Below, piece after piece: positions 59,533 through 64,000 of a DNA stretch of 64,000 nucleotides. Where the stretch lies: contig NZ_RKQJ01000001.1 in assembly GCF_003814515.1 (NCBI RefSeq), forward strand, positions 310,001 to 374,000, read 5' to 3'. The DNA is from Salinicoccus roseus (GTDB lineage Bacteria; Bacillota; Bacilli; Staphylococcales; Salinicoccaceae). Position numbers and translations under genes: made by a program. Position 1 is the stretch's first letter. Every line of letters starts with the position of its first letter. The notes under the pieces were generated by a model. It was not told the origin of the DNA. It saw only the letters and a program-made list of their open reading frames with translations, and made no database searches.

Positions 59533-60865
59533 CTTCGTTCACCTCTGTCACTTTCGATACAATGCTTCCCCGTGCAAAAGTCGTCTGCACTTCGTCGCCC
59601 GGCTGCAGGTCTGCGGCATCCTTGATGATGCCGCCTCCGCCTGTAGTGTAGGAATAGCCCCGCAGAAGTACATTGGTGGGGCTCAGGGAGTTCAGGCTTT
59701 CGACCATGCGGGTGAGGTTGTGCTTCGATTCGTTCGTTCTGATTGTCATGGACCGGTCGAGCCGGGACTTCCTGTCATCCAATATTTCAAGGCTCCTCCG
59801 TATGGCAGGTTCAGGGGTGTTGTACTTCACACCTTCCTTCAGGGCTGAGAGGCGGTAGTGCCTTTCACGGATGGACTGCTGCATTTTGTCGTCCAGCCCA
59901 TCCTTCAGGGTGACGAGCTTCTCGGCCTGCTGGTCATAGAGGAGGTCCGGGTTCTTCAGTTTATAGTAGCTGCTCAGGGCATCTAGCTGGTTCCTGCCCA
60001 CATCCAGTTTCCTGAAGATGCGGTCGGAGATGAAATTCTGGGCCTGGATCAGCCGTTCCATGATGTCCCTCTGATCCGGTACCGCCATTTCAGCAGCAGC
60101 TGTAGGCGTCGGCGCCCTCATATCGGATATGTAGTCCACGAGTGTGGTATCCGTTTCATGTCCGATGCCGGTTATGACGGGTGTCTTCATATCGAAGACC
60201 TTGAGGGCCACTTCCTTTTCATTGAAAGTCCAGAGGTCTTCTATCGATCCGCCGCCGCGCGCCAGGATGACGACGTCATTCTCGAGCGCATCTGCATGCT
60301 CAAGGTTGTCGATCACCGCCTGTCTGCTCTTCGTACCCTGCATCAATGTATTGATGACGGTCACTTCGACAAGCGGGTAGCGCCTTGATAGTGTGGTGAG
60401 CATATCCTTTATGGCTGCGCCCGTCTCGGAACTGACGATGGTGACGGTTTTCGGATACTTCGGCAGGAGCTTTTTGTGCTCCTTTGAAAAGTAGCCCTGT
60501 TCGGCAAGCTGCTTCTTGTCCTTCTCCAGCTGTTCAAACAGGAGTCCGATGCCGTCCATCTCCATTTTTTCGGCATATATCTGATATTGGCCGCTGGATT
60601 CGAATATGCTGACCCTGCCTTCGATGAGGACACTCTGGCCTTCTTCAGGCTTGAACTTCATCCCATTGGCATATCGGGAGAACATGATGGCTCGGATGAC
60701 CGAACTGCCATCCTTCAGTGCAAAGAATATATGGCCGCTCGTGTGGTGCTTCACATTTGAAAGTTCACCTTTGAGAAAGACCCGTGTCAGATACGGGTCC
60801 TGGTCGAATTTATATTTGAGATATTTGGTCAGTGCACCGACGGTGAGATACTTAGTGTTCTCCAT
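59513..60865 (-). CDS. xseA: Exodeoxyribonuclease VII large subunit
   Basis: Catalytic subunit that digests single-stranded DNA from both ends. The N-terminal OB-fold (YLTVGALTKYLKYKFDQDPYL, then FLKGELSNVKHHTSGHIFFALKD) is followed by the catalytic region with SSETGAAIKDMLTTLSRRYP, VVILARGGGSIEDLWTFNEK and VITGIGHETDTTLVDYISDMRAPTPTAAAE. The last third is coiled coil. Two ATGs are possible (60877 and 60865), neither with a strong ribosome site; I use the second. The gene overlaps nusB and xseB. The folD gene found between nusB and xseA in B. subtilis is missing here. Confidence 0.94.
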   Translation of the reverse strand: MENTKYLTVGALTKYLKYKFDQDPYLTRVFLKGELSNVKHHTSGHIFFALKDGSSVIRAIMFSRYANGMKFKPEEGQSVLIEGRVSIFESSGQYQIYAEKMEMDGIGLLFEQLEKDKKQLAEQGYFSKEHKKLLPKYPKTVTIVSSETGAAIKDMLTTLSRRYPLVEVTVINTLMQGTKSRQAVIDNLEHADALENDVVILARGGGSIEDLWTFNEKEVALKVFDMKTPVITGIGHETDTTLVDYISDMRAPTPTAAAEMAVPDQRDIMERLIQAQNFISDRIFRKLDVGRNQLDALSSYYKLKNPDLLYDQQAEKLVTLKDGLDDKMQQSIRERHYRLSALKEGVKYNTPEPAIRRSLEILDDRKSRLDRSMTIRTNESKHNLTRMVESLNSLSPTNVLLRGYSYTTGGGGIIKDAADLQPGDEVQTTFARGSIVSKVTEVNEDDRNQK

Positions 60866-61253
60866 TGGATTGTTCATCCGTTTCGGTGATGAAATTCTTC
60901 AGGACGCCGTTCACAAAACGGTATCCATCCTTCTCCCCATACAGTTTGGTGAGCAGGATCGCTTCATTGATGACGACCCTCTGCGGAGAATCACCATGGA
61001 GCAGTTCGGAGATTGCCGTCCTCAGGATATTGCGTTCGACCTTCGGGATCCTTTCAAGTGTGTAGCTGGTCAGATGATCACTTATGTCGCGATCGACAGC
61101 CTCACTGTTTTCGAGGAAATAGTCCACGATCTGCCTGATGTAATCGTAGTCCCTGTAGAGATGATGGAATGCGGTCTCCTCCACCCCAACCAGGCCGTGG
61201 TCGACCTGGAAGATGATCTGGAAGATTTTTTTACGTTGCTCGTGTCTGTTCAT
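60852..61253 (-). CDS. nusB: Transcription antitermination factor NusB
   Basis: RNA-binding protein that with S10 (NusE) forms the antitermination complex on rRNA operons. An all-helical protein of 133 residues: MNRHEQRKKIFQIIFQVDHG at the start, the boxA-binding region; then LERIPKVERNILRTAISELLHGDSPQRVVINEAILLTKLYG, the most conserved block. The start at 61253 has AGGTG 6 bases upstream; the frame opens at 61262. Between the Asp23 gene yqhY and xseA. Confidence 0.94.
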   Translation of the reverse strand: MNRHEQRKKIFQIIFQVDHGLVGVEETAFHHLYRDYDYIRQIVDYFLENSEAVDRDISDHLTSYTLERIPKVERNILRTAISELLHGDSPQRVVINEAILLTKLYGEKDGYRFVNGVLKNFITETDEQSNGEH

Positions 61254-61277
61254 TATTAACACCTATCTAATGTTCAT

Positions 61278-61625
61278 TTATTTAATATTTACGATGTGTA
61301 CATTGACTTCTTTGACATCATGCTCCGTCATGTTCCGTATCGTCTGGCTGACATTCTTCTGTATGCGCTCAGCCGTTTCATGTACGTTGCGATCTGCGGA
61401 AAGAGAAACATAGATGGAGAGCCTGACTTCATTGTCCCTGGTTTCCACCTTTACGCCGCGGCCCCTGTACTTCTTGCCTATCTTTTCGAAGTTTCCACTG
61501 GCAAAGTTGTTCTGCAACGCATGCACACCATCAGTTTCGGTAACCGCAATGCTGGCAATCACTTCGAGCACCTCTGGTGATATCTCTATATTCCCAAGAT
61601 TTGTCTTGTCTTCCTGAATTCTCAT
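61278..61625 (-). CDS. yqhY: Asp23/Gls24 family protein YqhY
   Basis: Small protein of about 115 residues of the alkaline-shock protein family, which is often linked to acetyl-CoA carboxylase genes. The pattern GNIEISPEVLEVIASIAVTETDGV at residues 11-35 and the C-terminal VSQTIRNMTEHDVKEVNVHIVNI are typical. In B. subtilis YqhY lies in the same accB-accC-yqhY place and its loss disturbs lipid synthesis control, to my knowledge. The ATG at 61625 is used, after GAGGTG; the frame opens at a GTG that is part of that site. Confidence 0.9.
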   Translation of the reverse strand: MRIQEDKTNLGNIEISPEVLEVIASIAVTETDGVHALQNNFASGNFEKIGKKYRGRGVKVETRDNEVRLSIYVSLSADRNVHETAERIQKNVSQTIRNMTEHDVKEVNVHIVNIK

Positions 61626-61638
61626 GTTAATCACCTCG

Positions 61639-62988
61639 TCAATTCATTATATCATGATTTGAGAGGAAATCAGTATTATAATCATTCGATCTGAATGATT
61701 GATGGAGCAGCAGGTTCGTATGGAACGGAATGGTCGTATCCACCCCGCCGATCTTGAACTCACCAAGTGCTCGAAGCGCGGTCTGAATGGCTTCTTCCCT
61801 TGAATCGGCATGTGTAATGAGCTTGGCGATCATCGAATCGTAGTACGGCGGGATGACGTATCCGGAGTAGCATGCTGAATCGAGCCGGACGCCGTAGCCG
61901 CCTGGTGTGATGAATTCACGGATCTTTCCTGCCGACGGCATGAAGTTCTTGTACGGGTTCTCGGCATTGATGCGCAGTTCGATGGCATGGCCCCTGAACT
62001 CGATCTCCTCCTGCTTGAAAGGTATCGGCTCCCTTCTGGCGACCTTTATCTGCATCTTGACCAGATCTATGCCCGTGATCATCTCTGTGACGGGATGTTC
62101 GACCTGGATGCGTGTATTCATCTCCATGAAGTAGAAACGGTCCTCATTCAGGTCATAGATGAACTCGATCGTGCCGGCACCGATATAGTCGATGCTTTTG
62201 GCGGCAGTCACTGCGGTTTCACCCATCTCCATACGCTTCTGTTCCGAAAGTACCGGACTCGGCGCCTCTTCGACAAGCTTCTGCATGCGACGCTGGATTG
62301 TACAATCGCGCTCGCCCAGGTGGACGACGTTCCCGTGATAATCCCCGAGCACCTGTATTTCGATGTGACGGAAGTTCTCGATGTACTTTTCGATATAGAG
62401 GCTCTTGTTGCCGAAGGCACTCTCCGCCTCCTGTTCGGTCATTTTGTAGTTCTGGATGAGGGAGGCTTCATCACGTGCAACACGGATTCCCTTGCCGCCG
62501 CCGCCATAGCTTGCCTTGATGATGACCGGATAACCGATCTCCTCGGCAATCTGCTTCGCTTCTTCAACGGAGGCGACCACACCTTCGCTGCCTGGAACAG
62601 TCGGTACGCCTGCCTTCTTCATCGTATCCTTGGCGACATCCTTGACACCCATGAGCGCGATGGTCTCATGCATGGGTCCGATGAATATGATGTTGGAGGC
62701 TTCGCACATTTCGGCAAAATCGCTGTTTTCGGCAAGGAAGCCGTATCCTGGATGGATGGCGTCACATCCGGTCTTTTTGGCGATGGTGATGATGCTGATC
62801 ATGTCGAGGTAGCTGTCCTTGGAGAGCTTGGGTCCGACGCAGTAGGATTCAGTGGCGATCTTCCGGTGAAGGCTGTCCTTGTCTGCTTCAGAATATATAC
62901 TGACCGAGTCGATGCCCAGTTCCGTACATGCCCTGATGATGCGGACGGCAATCTCCCCGCGGTTGGCTACTAGTATCTTATTGATCAT
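61639..62988 (-). CDS. accC: Biotin carboxylase subunit of acetyl-CoA carboxylase
   Basis: Carboxylates the biotin on AccB with ATP and bicarbonate, the first half of malonyl-CoA synthesis. ATP-grasp enzyme of 449 residues: N-terminal [20 protein letters not shown], the glycine-rich lid [17 protein letters not shown] near residue 158, and the catalytic [19 protein letters not shown] near 285. Overlaps accB by 4 bases as ATGA, so expression is coupled. AccA and AccD are not in the window. Confidence 0.97.
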   Translation of the reverse strand: MINKILVANRGEIAVRIIRACTELGIDSVSIYSEADKDSLHRKIATESYCVGPKLSKDSYLDMISIITIAKKTGCDAIHPGYGFLAENSDFAEMCEASNIIFIGPMHETIALMGVKDVAKDTMKKAGVPTVPGSEGVVASVEEAKQIAEEIGYPVIIKASYGGGGKGIRVARDEASLIQNYKMTEQEAESAFGNKSLYIEKYIENFRHIEIQVLGDYHGNVVHLGERDCTIQRRMQKLVEEAPSPVLSEQKRMEMGETAVTAAKSIDYIGAGTIEFIYDLNEDRFYFMEMNTRIQVEHPVTEMITGIDLVKMQIKVARREPIPFKQEEIEFRGHAIELRINAENPYKNFMPSAGKIREFITPGGYGVRLDSACYSGYVIPPYYDSMIAKLITHADSREEAIQTALRALGEFKIGGVDTTIPFHTNLLLHQSFRSNDYNTDFLSNHDIMN

Positions 62989-63419
62989 TGTACTCTGAAC
63001 AATGGCTGGTCGTATTCAACCATTTCTCCATCTTCCACGAGGATTTCGACGATTTCACCGGAAATTTCCGCCTGGATCTCATTGAACAGCTTCATTGCTT
63101 CGAGAATGCATACGACCGTTGAATTCTCGACCTTGTCGCCGACTTTCACATAGGCATCGGCCTCCGGGGAGGAAGCTTTGTAGAATGTACCGACCATCGG
63201 TGCCTTGATGACTTTGCCCTCCTCTTTTGGAGCAGGTTCCGTACTCTGCGCCGGCTTGGGCTGCTGCGGTGCAGCGGATACGGGTGCAGGTGTATTCTGC
63301 TGTTCATTCATGCTGTCACGCTTCAACTTGATGTCGACTTCTCCATCCTTGTACGAAAGCTCGGTCAGGGAGGCTTTTTCCATTTTACTAATCAGTTCAT
63401 CAATATATTCGAGTTTCAT
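62985..63419 (-). CDS. accB: Biotin carboxyl carrier protein of acetyl-CoA carboxylase
   Basis: Carries biotin between carboxylase and transferase. An N-terminal helical region is followed by a Pro/Ala-rich flexible linker (around residues 40-70) and the biotinyl domain. The biotinylated Lys is in [15 protein letters not shown] near residue 108, and [12 protein letters not shown]-like [20 protein letters not shown] precedes it. Length 144. AAGGAG precedes the ATG. First gene of accB-accC; a strong hairpin separates it from efp. Confidence 0.97.
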   Translation of the reverse strand: MKLEYIDELISKMEKASLTELSYKDGEVDIKLKRDSMNEQQNTPAPVSAAPQQPKPAQSTEPAPKEEGKVIKAPMVGTFYKASSPEADAYVKVGDKVENSTVVCILEAMKLFNEIQAEISGEIVEILVEDGEMVEYDQPLFRVQ

Positions 63420-63487
63420 GTCTACTGCTCCTTAACATTCAAAATTTCTGTCTTATATTTTACGCAAGTGGTCGTACCAATTCAAGG

Positions 63488-63525
63488 AAAAAATAAAAGC
63501 AGATCGAAATCTGCTTTTATTTTTA
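63488..63525. terminator. Terminator after efp
   Basis: AAAATAAAAGCAGAT with its exact complement and a CGAA loop: a 15-bp stem with A/T flanks, read as T-runs on either strand. It starts at the efp stop codon and precedes accB. Confidence 0.85.
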
Positions 63526-64000
63526 TGCACGGGAAACGTAGCTGCCGTCATCCGTGCTGATGACCAGCATATCCCCTTCATTGACGAAAAGTGGAACCTG
63601 GAGCACAAGGCCGGTCTCGAGCGTTGCGGATTTTGTCGCACCGCTTGCCGTATCACCCTTGATGCCCGGCTCAGTTTCGGAGACCTGCAGTTCCACTGAT
63701 TTTGGAAGTTCCACACCCAGTGTCTCCCCTTCGTACATGATCAGGGAGACGTTCATGTTCTCCTTGAGATACTTCAATTCTTCCTGGAGTGCTGAAGCCT
63801 GGAGTTCGACCTGGTCGTATGTGTTGTTGTCCATGAATACATGGGCATCCCCATCTGCGTAGAGATACTGCATCTTCCTGTTGTCGATCTGTGCGCGGCC
63901 GACCTTTTCACCTGCGCGGAATGTCTTCTCCTGAATTGCACCTGTTCTGAGGTTTCTGAGCTTGCTTCTTACGAATGCAGCCCCTTTACCCGGTTTGACA
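63523..64000 (-). CDS. efp: Translation elongation factor P, 5' end cut by window edge
   Basis: Helps ribosomes through polyproline stretches. The visible 158 codons start in [20 protein letters not shown] and end with the OB domain ([20 protein letters not shown], then [13 protein letters not shown]). The KPGKGAAF loop holds the Lys that is modified in EF-P proteins (position 32 in B. subtilis numbering). Some 27 N-terminal residues lie beyond the window. Convention places it upstream of accB, as in Bacillus; the hairpin after its stop makes it a separate transcript. Confidence 0.96.
   Translation of the reverse strand, partial: VKPGKGAAFVRSKLRNLRTGAIQEKTFRAGEKVGRAQIDNRKMQYLYADGDAHVFMDNNTYDQVELQASALQEELKYLKENMNVSLIMYEGETLGVELPKSVELQVSETEPGIKGDTASGATKSATLETGLVLQVPLFVNEGDMLVISTDDGSYVSRA

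Overview
The window is an ordinary, densely packed piece of a low-to-mid GC Gram-positive (Firmicutes/Bacillota) core chromosome: 74 protein genes (one cut at each edge), no rRNA or tRNA genes, no insertion sequences, no prophage, no CRISPR array. By eye the base composition is near 50% GC throughout. The gene content points to a staphylococcal relative outside Staphylococcus itself, with a halophilic genus such as Salinicoccus as my best guess (inference only). Staphylococcus-like traits are the EbpS-like LysM protein beside ypdA, the SrrAB-type ResDE pair, an AraC-like gene behind zwf and the aroC-aroB-aroA order. Bacillus-like traits are a cytochrome bc complex (qcrABC), cytochrome c maturation (resABC), dxs and mgsA.

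Almost everything is on the minus strand. Read in that direction (from 64000 down to 1) the order follows the Bacillus subtilis efp-to-cca backbone as I remember it. 64000-53476: efp, accB-accC, yqhY, nusB-xseA-xseB-ispA, then dxs-tlyA-argR-recN. 53474-44699: DUF2627 gene (plus), the branched-chain keto acid cluster ptb-bcd-buk-lpdV-bkdAA-bkdAB-bkdB, and bacilliredoxin. 44658-35983: a Prli42-like microprotein (plus), an M20 peptidase and gnd, then zwf plus an AraC-type regulator (plus), rnz, and the aldo/keto reductase-hydrolase pair (plus) opposite nudF. 35896-22814: fur-xerD-deoB plus a 27-residue membrane peptide, a DUF309 gene (plus), scpA-scpB-rluB, resABCDE-ribU, ferredoxin (plus), the LysM protein. 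22800-14411: ypdA, ansA (plus), cmk-plsC, rpsA, der-gpsA-yphE-yphF, HU. 14350-1: hepS-menH-hepT, ndk, aroC-aroB-aroA-ypiA-ypiB-ypiF, qcrABC, ypjA, yugP, mgsA-bshA-cca. There is no stretch above 300 bases without a gene.

Functional themes: menaquinone and isoprenoid supply (dxs, ispA, hepS/hepT, menH, and chorismate from aroABC) feeds a menaquinol-cytochrome c branch (qcrABC) whose c-type hemes need ResABC, with ResDE as the likely regulator. Bacillithiol chemistry is represented at three separate places (bshA, ypdA, brxB). The bkd cluster would supply branched acyl-CoA primers for fatty acid synthesis next to accBC. Plus-strand genes sit in small islands, mostly bounded by hairpin terminators, several of them bidirectional and overlapping stop codons.

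The most useful non-obvious observations are two microproteins (33288-33371 and 44557-44658), an ARG-box-like operator before argR, a near-symmetric GATAA/TTATC palindrome in the HU promoter, an AT-rich 13-bp inverted repeat between nudF and fur, and a 20-bp perfect hairpin that carries the stop codons of two convergent genes. I see no strong candidate for an unknown multi-gene system here.
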